Below, in pieces: positions 1 through 6,483 of a DNA stretch of 27,706 nucleotides. This stretch comes from a virus. The stretch covers positions 1 to 27,706 of IMG/VR virus record IMGVR_UViG_3300032285_003210. One strand, written 5' to 3'. How positions within the stretch are numbered: position 1 is the stretch's first letter; each line of letters opens with the position of its first letter. The notes beneath the pieces were generated by a model that was given only the letters and a program-made list of their open reading frames with translations, was not told the DNA's origin and made no database searches. Made by a program: the position numbers and the translations under genes.

Positions 1-531
1 ATGCGCCTTCTTGAATGTGTAACCAGTGCCATCCTGTTCCCAAACTTCAGGTTGGATGCTCTTCCAACCTTCACGCTCACATTTGCCCACCAGGTGGCGT
101 TTGCCAGGTCTGATCATTGCCAGCACCATGGCCAACTCCAACACACTGCGGGGACTTAGCTTGCGCACCAGTTCATAGTGTTGGTTCACGTGTGCCAGTT
201 CACGCACAAATTCTTCATGCTCCAACAGATTCCACATGGGAGTGGTTTCCATGAGATGGTTCAGATGGCTTTCGCTGCGCACACCACTGTAGATGTGGTT
301 GTTAAGTAGATCGATCTTGTAACATCCTTGATTTTCAGCCTCCTCATAGCTGAGGCTGCACCATTGTGCAAAAGGATCAGTGGGTACACTGTGGAAGTAA
401 ACACCAGTGTTGTGTTTGACAGTTTTTCCGTTGCGATGTGCCATGGCTGGCACATGATCTAGATTTTCCAAGAGAGAATTTCTGTCTCCTGTGTCAATAT
501 CAATGTCACCCAATAAACTGAAATCAGTCAT
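1..531 (-). CDS. Small protein with C-family (DnaE-like) DNA polymerase palm motifs, 3' end cut by window
   Basis: At least 177 residues are visible, and the frame is still open at the window edge. Three patterns occur in the order seen in bacterial DNA polymerase III alpha. An acidic stretch DIDID at residues 9-13 resembles the PDxDxDF catalytic aspartates. KIDLL at 72-76 follows YEEAENQG and resembles the KxDxLG catalytic aspartate. A segment near 126-143 (LSPRSV then LAMVLAMIRPG) resembles the 'L-P-x-x-DLvAl-AL-RPGP' region. N41TGVY45 could match the AGVVI strand. A full DnaE exceeds 1000 residues, so this would be a compressed relative or relic. Its ATG overlaps the upstream coiled-coil gene by 8 nt, placing it in the replication cluster. 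I infer a polymerase-related fold. Enzymatic activity is unproven, and the protein could simply be an unknown phage family. Confidence 0.55.
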   Translation of the reverse strand, partial: MTDFSLLGDIDIDTGDRNSLLENLDHVPAMAHRNGKTVKHNTGVYFHSVPTDPFAQWCSLSYEEAENQGCYKIDLLNNHIYSGVRSESHLNHLMETTPMWNLLEHEEFVRELAHVNQHYELVRKLSPRSVLELAMVLAMIRPGKRHLVGKCEREGWKSIQPEVWEQDGTGYTFKKAH

Positions 532-829
532 AACTCACCTTTGTGCTCAGCTCCTTTTTCATCTGCTGCATCTGAGTCTGTTGTAAACTCACTTGCTCCA
601 TCAATCTCAAGCACTTGTTTTTTAGCTCTCGGATGTCGTTTTCATTGCGAGTCAACTGATTTTGCAGTTGTTGAATCATCAAGGGAGTGGCCACCAGCAG
701 TTCTTTTCCGTCTACTGTGATACGGGCAGCAGCACCCAGGGGGTCAATTTTTAGCACGCTGGGCACTGATGCTCGTGGTGAGGGATCCTGTTCAGGATCT
801 TGCTCGTACATGTCGTAAGTGTCACTCAT
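524..829 (-). CDS. Small coiled-coil protein of unknown function
   Basis: 101 residues. The N-terminal 25 residues are acidic and Pro/Ser-rich, likely disordered. A short strand-like segment around VDGKELLVATP (residues 39-49) is followed by a long polar helix rich in Gln, Leu, Glu and Lys (about 50-95) with heptad spacing, which suggests a coiled coil. The ATG has a good ribosome-binding site (GGAGAA, about 6 nt away). It lies between the zinc-finger gene and the DnaE-motif gene and overlaps the latter by 8 nt, so it probably belongs to the same replication operon. I do not recognise the family. The helix suggests an oligomerising or adaptor role (inference). Confidence 0.8.
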   Translation of the reverse strand: MSDTYDMYEQDPEQDPSPRASVPSVLKIDPLGAAARITVDGKELLVATPLMIQQLQNQLTRNENDIRELKNKCLRLMEQVSLQQTQMQQMKKELSTKVSYD

Positions 830-880
830 GTGTGTTCTCCATATAGATATATTGTTTATACCGAAACGGGCCAGGCCAAA

Positions 881-1603
881 CTATAGTCCCACACTTGCCA
901 AGCATTCTTTGATAGAATCAGCTTCCTGCTTCATACGCAAGAACCTCACTTTCCATTTCCTGATATTGGCTGTCTCTTGGATGAGAGCCAGCTGTTCTGG
1001 ACTACACCGTTCAAAGTAGTTTACTGCACCAGGTGTATTATAAAGTAGCCAGGGACTTATTTTCCCATCCCTGATCCAGTTTGTTATGATATTTGCATGG
1101 CAGGTAGCGAAAAAGCTGGTCCATTCATGCCCTGTGTCCCTAGCCCAGTTGCTGATGGTATCCAAACTCCTTTTTAGGGCTTGTTCACTTTTTTCGTTGT
1201 CCAGCAAATTGTTGAGATATTCTTTGTAGAGATTAAGATCACACCAGCGATCTATTTTTACATTGTTTTTCAGCATGTATTCAACCAGAGCTGGAAACTC
1301 CTGAACCTGATTTTCCAGGCTCCAGCTACCGAACTTGACAAATGCACTATACAAGGTGCTAGCACAGAACTCCTGATAGGTTTTGATGTGCATCTTGTTG
1401 GGAGTAATACTGTTATGAAACTGCTGAAATGCCATGTGACCCCTGCGCACATGTGGCTCTTTTTGAGCCAAGTGGCGCCTTTTGGGTTCACAAACATGTG
1501 TGGCCAGGCTGCTTTCCCTAGTAAAGTTCTTGTGACAAAACTCGCAAGTGTAGGGCTTGTTTAGATCAATCACCTCTATCTGTGAATTCTTTCTTGAGCT
1601 CAT
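881..1603 (-). CDS. Zinc-finger protein, possible gp59-like helicase loader
   Basis: 240 residues. Residues 18-38 form a C2H2-like finger: YTCEFC, then FTRESSLATHVC and a downstream KRRH, so the last ligand may be Cys36 or a later His. The rest is predicted helical. The pattern IITNWIRDGKISPWLLYN (about residues 172-189) resembles the 'x-L-x-G-x-IS-x-x-x-L' stretch of T4 gp59, and a preceding aromatic KEYL helix fits its middle region. The position just after a gp62-like gene supports a replication role. The ribosome-binding site is AAGGA. The ATG lies within the end of the upstream gene (38-nt overlap). Zinc-finger-like N terminus: seen. gp59 relationship: weak inference. Otherwise a conserved phage protein of unknown function. 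Confidence 0.8.
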   Translation of the reverse strand: MSSRKNSQIEVIDLNKPYTCEFCHKNFTRESSLATHVCEPKRRHLAQKEPHVRRGHMAFQQFHNSITPNKMHIKTYQEFCASTLYSAFVKFGSWSLENQVQEFPALVEYMLKNNVKIDRWCDLNLYKEYLNNLLDNEKSEQALKRSLDTISNWARDTGHEWTSFFATCHANIITNWIRDGKISPWLLYNTPGAVNYFERCSPEQLALIQETANIRKWKVRFLRMKQEADSIKECLASVGL

Positions 1604-2087
1604 CTTTTAGATCCTTGAGTTCTTTGTCACTGAGAGCACTGCCTTTGGCAAATTTCATCCACTCTTCTTGAGTGCGCAAACTCTTGAGTAGGTCTCTTTC
1701 TTCCTCATTGATGAGTGGCCACTGTGCATTTATCAGTTTATCAAACAGTGGAGTTTTGCTATCAGCTTTTTTTGTGGGAATCCACTGATGATATTGTTTC
1801 TTTCCTGTGCCAGCCACAGTCATGAGCAGCCAAACCAATTCTGGATGCTTACTTAGCTCATATAACCTAAGGTTAATCAACTCATTTACGGCTAGTATAG
1901 CATACTCTCGTTCTCGGCTCTTGTCACTCAGCACACTCAACCAGCGCATGACAACTTTAGGGGCAAAGCCCTTGCGTTCTTCTTCTGTCAAATTGGAATA
2001 GTAGTCCTTGAGACCCCTGTCTGCTGCTTCCAGAGTCCCCATAAGATCCAGCTTGAAAGATCTCTTAGCTGTTTTGGGTTTGGCCAT
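1566..2087 (-). CDS. Clamp-loader small subunit (gp62-like), probable
   Basis: 173 residues. In T4, gp62 joins gp44 to load the gp45 sliding clamp onto primed DNA. The match is by pattern, not strong identity. FAPKVVMRWLS (about residues 41-51) resembles the FNPYxINRxLS segment typical of phage gp62. A YHQWIPTKK segment resembles the conserved 'aromatic-x-W-x-KK' region. The C terminus (LSDKELKDLKDELKKEF) resembles the 'LTDEQL...I...' helix that ends marine homologues. Family members are usually 110-190 residues. An AGAAGAAGAG purine tract precedes the ATG. It is first in a minus-strand operon with its own sigma70-type promoter. No gp44 or gp45 lies in this window, so context does not confirm the call. 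Confidence 0.6.
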   Translation of the reverse strand: MAKPKTAKRSFKLDLMGTLEAADRGLKDYYSNLTEEERKGFAPKVVMRWLSVLSDKSREREYAILAVNELINLRLYELSKHPELVWLLMTVAGTGKKQYHQWIPTKKADSKTPLFDKLINAQWPLINEEERDLLKSLRTQEEWMKFAKGSALSDKELKDLKDELKKEFTDRGD

Positions 2088-2111
2088 CGTTTTTCTCTTC
2101 TTCTATATACA

Positions 2112-2140
2112 ATGATAAACTAGGGTTTTGGTTACATCAA
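2112..2140 (-). promoter_or_regulatory. Sigma70-type promoter for the gp62-like operon
   Basis: Read on the minus strand: -35 TTGATG at 2135-2140, a 17-nt spacer, -10 TATCAT at 2112-2117. Transcription would start near 2105, about 18 nt before the ATG at 2087. Confidence 0.5.
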
Positions 2141-2152
2141 GAGGTGTTATTG

Positions 2153-2184
2153 CTAAATACCAGCACAACGCCGCAATAGTGCGG
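2153..2184 (+). promoter_or_regulatory. Late-type promoter motif and 5' hairpin upstream of the virion-type gene
   Basis: CTAAATAC at 2153-2160 resembles the T4 late promoter TATAAATA. Downstream, CCGCA-ATAG-TGCGG (2171-2184) can fold into a 5-bp hairpin, and GGGT-ATA-ACCC (2191-2201) can form a second small one. A strong Shine-Dalgarno (AAGGAGA) then precedes the ATG at 2241. The leader would be about 75 nt. The divergent minus-strand promoter lies immediately beside it. Confidence 0.45.
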
Positions 2185-2240
2185 TTTATGGGGTATAACC
2201 CGCCCCGTATGGCCTAGAACGCCACAAGGAGACCAATCAA

Positions 2241-3380
2241 ATGGGACGCCCATTAAACAAGAGATTTTTTGACCCTACACCCCCCAGCAACGGAGAAAGT
2301 GTGGTCAGTTATAGCATTGATGTTGCAGGAACTTATACCGCAATACCCACCGTGACTGTAAGCCCACCAGGCCTGCCTGATGGAGTGATTGCAACACTGG
2401 GATCCACCGCAATGAAGGCTGTGAGCGCAGTGGTCACCGTGGGCGGCACTGGCGATGTGAGTGCAGACTATGCCCCAGGTAACACACTTACAGTTGCTGG
2501 CGGAACTGGCACAGCCCCTGTGTTCAGTGTCACAAGCGTGAAGGTGCGCACAGCAGCCAATGTGACCAATGCAGGCGGATTCCAAAATGGTAACACTGTC
2601 ACATTCAGCACTGGCTGGTCCACTCCTGCTGTGTTGACCCTGACAGTGAATGGCGGCGGCGCCATCACTGGTGTGGCTGTCACGAATGCAGGCGTCAGAT
2701 CCACATACATACTGCCCACAGACCCTGTGACGCCAAATGCAACCAATGGTCCTGGCACACTGGCTGGAACCACATTCAACTTGGGATTTTCAGTAAATGC
2801 TATCAGCCTAGCCACAGCTGGCAGCTTGACCGCACTACCTGCAAATCCAGTAGCCACCACCACCAACTCGTCAACTGGCGGCACAGGAGCCACACTCACT
2901 GTAACATACGGTGTGTTGTCGGTTCCAGTTGCTACTGGGGGTTCCGGTTATGTTAGCGCAGCAGATGCAGCATTGACATTCAATCCCACTGGCGCAACAG
3001 CCACAGCAATATTGAGCACCACAGGAACAAACGTGATCCTGGCTCATGCTCGAGTTTACGGTAGCAGTAGTGTGTTGGATGCAGACATTGTCAAGCAAAC
3101 CAGCACCAATGAATACTTGATGAACACCATAGATGGATCATCCATATGCACGCTTGTGGAATCCGATGATCTATTGCAAGGTCAGGCATATATCAAGGCC
3201 ACAGACTCACTGGGCAGCACATACTTTGTGGTCAAGCTCACAGCTCACTTGGCTGTGCTGGGCGCTCAGTGGGACAACGCTGGTTCGGGTTGGGTGTATA
3301 TCCCTGGTGATGAAGTTCCTTGGAACTTTGACATCAGTGGTGACACACAAGGCCTACAAGTGCAAATAGAAAGCGCATAA
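2241..3380 (+). CDS. Glycine/threonine-rich virion-type protein with MGRPLNKRFF N terminus
   Basis: 379 residues. The N terminus MGRPLNKRFF, as I recall it, marks a family of abundant hypothetical proteins in marine T4-like phages. Residues 25-260 are low-complexity beta-rich repeats built from Gly, Thr, Val and Ala. They include recurrent GGTGxxxV and GGSGYxSA units, as in fibre or head-decoration beta domains. The C-terminal 110 residues are more complex (ICTLVESDDLL, QAYIKATDSLGSTYFVVKL). It is alone on the plus strand in this part of the window, preceded by a late-type motif and followed by a strong terminator, so it forms its own late transcription unit. A structural role (decoration, fibre or tail) is inferred. 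No catalytic motif is visible. Confidence 0.8.
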   Translation: MGRPLNKRFFDPTPPSNGESVVSYSIDVAGTYTAIPTVTVSPPGLPDGVIATLGSTAMKAVSAVVTVGGTGDVSADYAPGNTLTVAGGTGTAPVFSVTSVKVRTAANVTNAGGFQNGNTVTFSTGWSTPAVLTLTVNGGGAITGVAVTNAGVRSTYILPTDPVTPNATNGPGTLAGTTFNLGFSVNAISLATAGSLTALPANPVATTTNSSTGGTGATLTVTYGVLSVPVATGGSGYVSAADAALTFNPTGATATAILSTTGTNVILAHARVYGSSSVLDADIVKQTSTNEYLMNTIDGSSICTLVESDDLLQGQAYIKATDSLGSTYFVVKLTAHLAVLGAQWDNAGSGWVYIPGDEVPWNFDISGDTQGLQVQIESA

Positions 3381-3419
3381 TAAATCAGCCAAGGGAAGTG
3401 GTAAACCCTGGCAGACTCA

Positions 3420-3461
3420 GTGAACCCCAACAGCAAGCCTGAGCGAACTGTTGGGGTTCAC
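3420..3461. terminator. Bidirectional terminator hairpin between convergent genes
   Basis: A perfect 14-bp stem (GTGAACCCCAACAG at 3420-3433 with CTGTTGGGGTTCAC at 3448-3461) encloses a 14-nt loop. It sits between the plus-strand gene ending at 3380 and the minus-strand gene ending at 3467. The flanking U tract is weak on both sides, so termination efficiency is uncertain. Confidence 0.75.
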
Positions 3462-3466
3462 CTTAT

Positions 3467-4912
3467 CTAGTAGGTGGCAAATTCAGTGTGGATACTTGTC
3501 TTGATTTGGTTCATGTCCACAGGCACCATCAGTTCGGGCATATAGCTGCTGGGACCCTGCTGCATTTTTACACAGTCCACATACATGCTAAATTTGCCCT
3601 CGGTGCTGGTGACCAAAACTTGTGGCACGTCAATTTCCTTGAGCACCTCACCAAACTGTTCAACAAAGCTGGTGTCCACTCCCAATGTATAAAACCTGGC
3701 CCCCCAGTGCGGCCGGCTTACACGGTCAGCTTGCAACCGCATCAGTGCTGTGATTCCATCCAAGTCATGTGGTTTTTGGCTTACACCAAAGCCCACATTT
3801 TTGTAACCCAACAATAACATGGGCACACCATGTTGCCAGCTTTTTTCCAGTAGCAGGGCTGTATCTTGAATGTCCAAGGTTCCCACCACGTGCTGCGCAG
3901 TGATTTTCACACTCCTGCTATCCCAGCCCCTGTTGGGATAACGATTTATCGCATGGTCAATCTTGGCCACCTTGGCCAAGTCCTTAATATTGTGAACACT
4001 GACTCCAATTGCTCCCACATACTGGCGTACTGCCTTGACAAGTTCCTCGTTTTTGAGCCAATCCACACCATATGTGGTGAAGTTGGGAACCATACCCCAT
4101 TGATGGGTGCGCTCTAGAGCTTGTGCCAAATGGGGGTATTGAGTGGTTTCCCCTCCTCCAAAAGCGATCTCAAACACGCCCAAATCAGACAATGCTGCCA
4201 GCGTGGCATTCACATTGCTCCATTCTGCGTGTTGTCCCTGCTTGGTGCTGCTCTGATAACAGAACTGACAACCATAAGTGCAATAGTCAGTGAGCTTCAC
4301 ATCCACCAGTTCCGGGGTTTGTGCCTTGGTATATTCAGGCAGATCGGCATCAAAACTAAATCTAGCCTTGTTACCGCTGTGGGGATCAAAAATGACCCAA
4401 TAATCTCCGTCTTCACGCACCCTTACGTGAGCCCCCGCAGTGTTGGACAGATTGGTGTATTCATTTTCATAACTGTCAGGTGGGGAGATCTGACCGTCGC
4501 TGTTGTCGTTTCCTCCCAGGATAACCACATTGTCTTGCATGAGCCAGTTATGATAGGCCTTAATAAAGCGTGGATTTTTGCCCAAAGTGCCGTTGAATAT
4601 ACTCCACACACTTTGGTGATCCACATTACCCTCACACAGCTCAGATTTTGCATAATCTGTGCCCAGCCATGTGTTCACAAGTTGAACCGCTGTATCAGAG
4701 GGGATATTACTACCCTCCAGAGCCAGCTTGAGCTGAACAGCCAAATAGGCAGTTTTGCTCTCCCTGTCAGCCAAGGTAAAAGTTTCCCAACCGTAATTGA
4801 AACGATTGTCCTCATCAGAACACACACGTTGGCCGGGAGGAATCATTACAATGCTGTGACTGCTGCTACTGTTTGTGGCAAATCCAGCTCGCACATTATG
4901 GATTTTGATCAT
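3467..4912 (-). CDS. Radical-SAM protein with TNSSSSHS N-terminal motif
   Basis: 481 residues. Cys211, Cys215 and Cys218 form the CxxxCxxC motif (CTYGCQFC) that binds the 4Fe-4S cluster used to cleave S-adenosylmethionine. FGGGETTQYP at 251-260 is the usual 'GGE' motif. The region from about 200 to 440 fits a partial TIM barrel. The N-terminal 200 residues are a separate domain starting with a peculiar VRAGFATNSSSSHS segment (residues 7-20), similar to Ser-rich starts seen in other phage and bacterial hypothetical proteins. No SPASM-like Cys cluster is evident at the C terminus. The substrate is unknown; peptide, tRNA or cofactor modification are all possible. The ATG at 4912 has only a weak ribosome-binding site. 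A dedicated sigma70-type promoter and palindrome lie just upstream. Confidence 0.88.
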   Translation of the reverse strand: MIKIHNVRAGFATNSSSSHSIVMIPPGQRVCSDEDNRFNYGWETFTLADRESKTAYLAVQLKLALEGSNIPSDTAVQLVNTWLGTDYAKSELCEGNVDHQSVWSIFNGTLGKNPRFIKAYHNWLMQDNVVILGGNDNSDGQISPPDSYENEYTNLSNTAGAHVRVREDGDYWVIFDPHSGNKARFSFDADLPEYTKAQTPELVDVKLTDYCTYGCQFCYQSSTKQGQHAEWSNVNATLAALSDLGVFEIAFGGGETTQYPHLAQALERTHQWGMVPNFTTYGVDWLKNEELVKAVRQYVGAIGVSVHNIKDLAKVAKIDHAINRYPNRGWDSRSVKITAQHVVGTLDIQDTALLLEKSWQHGVPMLLLGYKNVGFGVSQKPHDLDGITALMRLQADRVSRPHWGARFYTLGVDTSFVEQFGEVLKEIDVPQVLVTSTEGKFSMYVDCVKMQQGPSSYMPELMVPVDMNQIKTSIHTEFATY

Positions 4913-4925
4913 GACATATCCGTTT

Positions 4926-4944
4926 ATCTTGTATGCTACAAGAT
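4926..4944. promoter_or_regulatory. Perfect palindrome overlapping the radical-SAM promoter (operator or leader hairpin)
   Basis: ATCTTGTA-TGC-TACAAGAT is an 8-bp perfect inverted repeat with a 3-nt centre. It overlaps the -10 element at 4940-4945 and extends into the leader before the ATG at 4912. Position and symmetry suit a repressor operator. A short RNA hairpin is the alternative. Confidence 0.4.
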
Positions 4945-4967
4945 ACTACATACGACCAGATTGTCAA
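4940..4967 (-). promoter_or_regulatory. Sigma70-type promoter for the radical-SAM gene
   Basis: Read on the minus strand: -35 TTGACA (perfect) at 4962-4967, a 16-nt spacer, -10 TATCTT at 4940-4945. The start would be near 4933, about 20 nt before the ATG. The -35 sits directly upstream of the neighbouring gene's stop region near 4970. Confidence 0.55.
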
Positions 4968-4969
4968 GT

Positions 4970-5461
4970 CTAAACTAGCTCTCGTATATCCAGGATATCA
5001 AAGCTCTTGCCCACTTCTTGAATAAAATAGGCGCACACAGGCGATTGTTTGCTGCCCAGGGGCACGGCCAAATAGTGCCCAGTTTTGAGTTTGGGAAAAC
5101 ACCAACGCACATCATTAAATATGTTGATGATTTCAATGTTTAAAAACTGGGGCATGTAGCCGTTGATGGGATTGAATACAAACACATCAAAGTCCTTGTC
5201 CATCACATCCACCAGCTTCATTGCTTCCAGATCTCCTCCATGTTTGTCGCCAACCACAACACTCCAGTCCAGGGGCATCTGGATGTTATATTCCCCTATG
5301 CGAATATCTGCACAGGGGCTGCTGAAGGTGTCCAGGAACACCAATGGCGGCCAATAATAGTCTATGTTATTGTGGTCACTGTAATCCAAAACACAGTAGC
5401 GAAGATCATCAACTTTTTCTGGTAACTGATTCAGGTCAAAAGTTTGATTGCTGGTTGTCAA
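4970..5461 (-). CDS. Conserved phage protein of unknown function; start uncertain (TTG or +1 frameshift)
   Basis: 163 residues if read from the TTG at 5461; the first in-frame ATG would lose 63 residues. Recognisable segments are YCVLDYSDHNN, MPLDWSVVVGDKHGGDLE (residues 64-81), VFVFNPINGYMPQF and CFPKLKTGHYLAVPLG. I associate this pattern with an uncharacterised family in marine T4-like phages, from memory only. It looks like a compact soluble alpha/beta protein without membrane segments or catalytic motifs. The TTG has no well-placed Shine-Dalgarno; the nearest is AGGA 17 nt upstream. An ATG-started ORF overlaps in the -1 register (5436-5522) and ends in TTT-TGA-C, so the true N terminus may be encoded there. 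A late-type motif lies at 5556-5563. Confidence 0.8.
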   Translation of the reverse strand: MTTSNQTFDLNQLPEKVDDLRYCVLDYSDHNNIDYYWPPLVFLDTFSSPCADIRIGEYNIQMPLDWSVVVGDKHGGDLEAMKLVDVMDKDFDVFVFNPINGYMPQFLNIEIINIFNDVRWCFPKLKTGHYLAVPLGSKQSPVCAYFIQEVGKSFDILDIRELV

Positions 5462-5522
5462 AATACGAATTGGTTGGGTCCTCGCTTACTTGGTGTGGCG
5501 ATCGCGGCACAATTGCACCCAT
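5436..5522 (-). CDS. 28-residue overlapping ORF, possible N terminus of the downstream gene via +1 frameshift
   Basis: It starts with ATG at 5522 (MGAIVPRSPHQ...) behind a weak purine stretch (CAGAG). It ends at TGA 5436-5438 in the context AAC-TTT-TGA-C, inside the start of the 4970-5461 gene. A one-base forward slip on TTT at the UGA would continue into that gene's frame (GAC CTG AAT). The UUU-UGA-C context resembles the CUU-UGA-C site of bacterial prfB. Alternatives are a sequencing error, a non-expressed ORF, or a short leader coupling translation. Confidence 0.35.
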   Translation of the reverse strand: MGAIVPRSPHQVSEDPTNSYFDNQQSNF

Positions 5523-5555
5523 CAGCTCTGACAGTATTACGGAACCATCAGCGGT

Positions 5556-5563
5556 ATATTTAG
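5556..5563 (-). promoter_or_regulatory. Late-type promoter motif CTAAATAT
   Basis: Minus-strand CTAAATAT lies 34 nt before the ATG at 5522 and about 95 nt before the TTG at 5461. It shares the TAAATA core of the T4 late promoter TATAAATA. Confidence 0.4.
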
Positions 5564-5643
5564 ACACCAATCCGCGTGTTTGATGAATAATATTGCCGCT
5601 TATGTTTAATAGACAACAAGGTCCATAGCTTATGTTCTGTATT

Positions 5644-6483
5644 CTAGTACTGCACCTTTTTTATTTCGTAGGGATACTTGACTTTGTTGTAGATGGCTTT
5701 GCGCTTGTTCATGTGGTTGTTGCTGAACTTGCACTTGCTGGCCACATCCCAAATAACCACCTCATCCTTGTCGTTGGTTTTGCGAAGACCTCTGCCAATA
5801 CTCTGCACGACCCTGATAAAACTCTTGCCTGGCTCCACCAAAACCACATGATTGATCTTGCCAATGTTGATTCCCACAGCAGCAACACCAAATGTGGCTA
5901 TTACTACCCTGTTGTCCACGATCTCCATCTCACGGTAATATTCTGCACGATCTTTGTTTTTCATTTCTCCGCTTACAAAGATACTGCCCTTGAGATTGTC
6001 ACGCAAAAATTCTCCTGTGGCAATACGGTCCACCAGCACCATTATGTTTCCTGTTTTGCTGATTTCCTCAACCAAACCAGAAAGCCAATTCAGCCTTGCA
6101 GGGTCTGTGGTCAAATATTTGAGCTCATTCTGATAGTCTGTATATTGTGCAGTTTCCTGAGTGTGAAGTATGTTCACTTGACATGATGCCAACACTCCTG
6201 CCTCCTGCAATTCATGTGCAGCCAGTTCACCAATCTGTGGGCCAATGGCAGTAAACAAACTGAGTTGGTTCCATTCTTCTTCGGGCAATGTGCCAGTGAG
6301 TCCCCAACGAATGGGCACATTCTTGAAGTTTTGAGTCATCAACTTTTGAACCACACCCAAATCTTTTACCCCGTGGCAATTGGAGACTACTGCCCCCTCA
6401 ACGATATAATTATGATCTTCTTGAACATGAAGATTATACACGTTTTGAGGTTTATTAATTTCAGTCCTCTTTAGTAGTTTCAT
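5644..6483 (-). CDS. uvsW: Split-intein C-fragment plus UvsW helicase C-terminal half
   Basis: 279 residues. Residues 1-35 are an intein C-fragment ending DHNYIVEGAVVSN, followed by Cys36 as the C-extein nucleophile. Residues 36-279 are the UvsW C-terminal half. It begins with CHG, completing the split DECH motif II, then has WGLTGTLP (motif III-like), FVSGEMK, VVIATFGVAAVGIN (motif V-like) and QSIGRGLRKT (motif VI). UvsW is an SF2 helicase that remodels recombination intermediates and R-loops in T4. The protein needs trans-splicing with the product of 7411-8427 to yield an intact helicase. The ATG at 6483 overlaps the end of the endonuclease gene by 23 nt, suggesting translational coupling. 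Ligated helicase: 241 + 244 = 485 residues, near the usual UvsW size. Confidence 0.93.
   Translation of the reverse strand: MKLLKRTEINKPQNVYNLHVQEDHNYIVEGAVVSNCHGVKDLGVVQKLMTQNFKNVPIRWGLTGTLPEEEWNQLSLFTAIGPQIGELAAHELQEAGVLASCQVNILHTQETAQYTDYQNELKYLTTDPARLNWLSGLVEEISKTGNIMVLVDRIATGEFLRDNLKGSIFVSGEMKNKDRAEYYREMEIVDNRVVIATFGVAAVGINIGKINHVVLVEPGKSFIRVVQSIGRGLRKTNDKDEVVIWDVASKCKFSNNHMNKRKAIYNKVKYPYEIKKVQY
6379..6483 (-). other. Intein C-fragment (IntC) coding segment
   Basis: It encodes 35 residues with intein blocks F and G: QNVYNLHVQEDHNYIVEGA, then VVSN before Cys. The penultimate residue is Ser instead of the common His, as in cyanobacterial DnaE split inteins (IASN then Cys). The terminal Asn and following Cys, needed for cyclisation and transesterification, are intact, so splicing looks competent. 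Confidence 0.92.

Noticed and set aside
4121-4978. Long plus-strand ORF (285 codons)
   Set aside because: It lies antisense to the radical-SAM gene, whose CxxxCxxC motif and full-length fold are clear; no ribosome-binding site and a biased, Cys/His/Ile-rich shadow composition.
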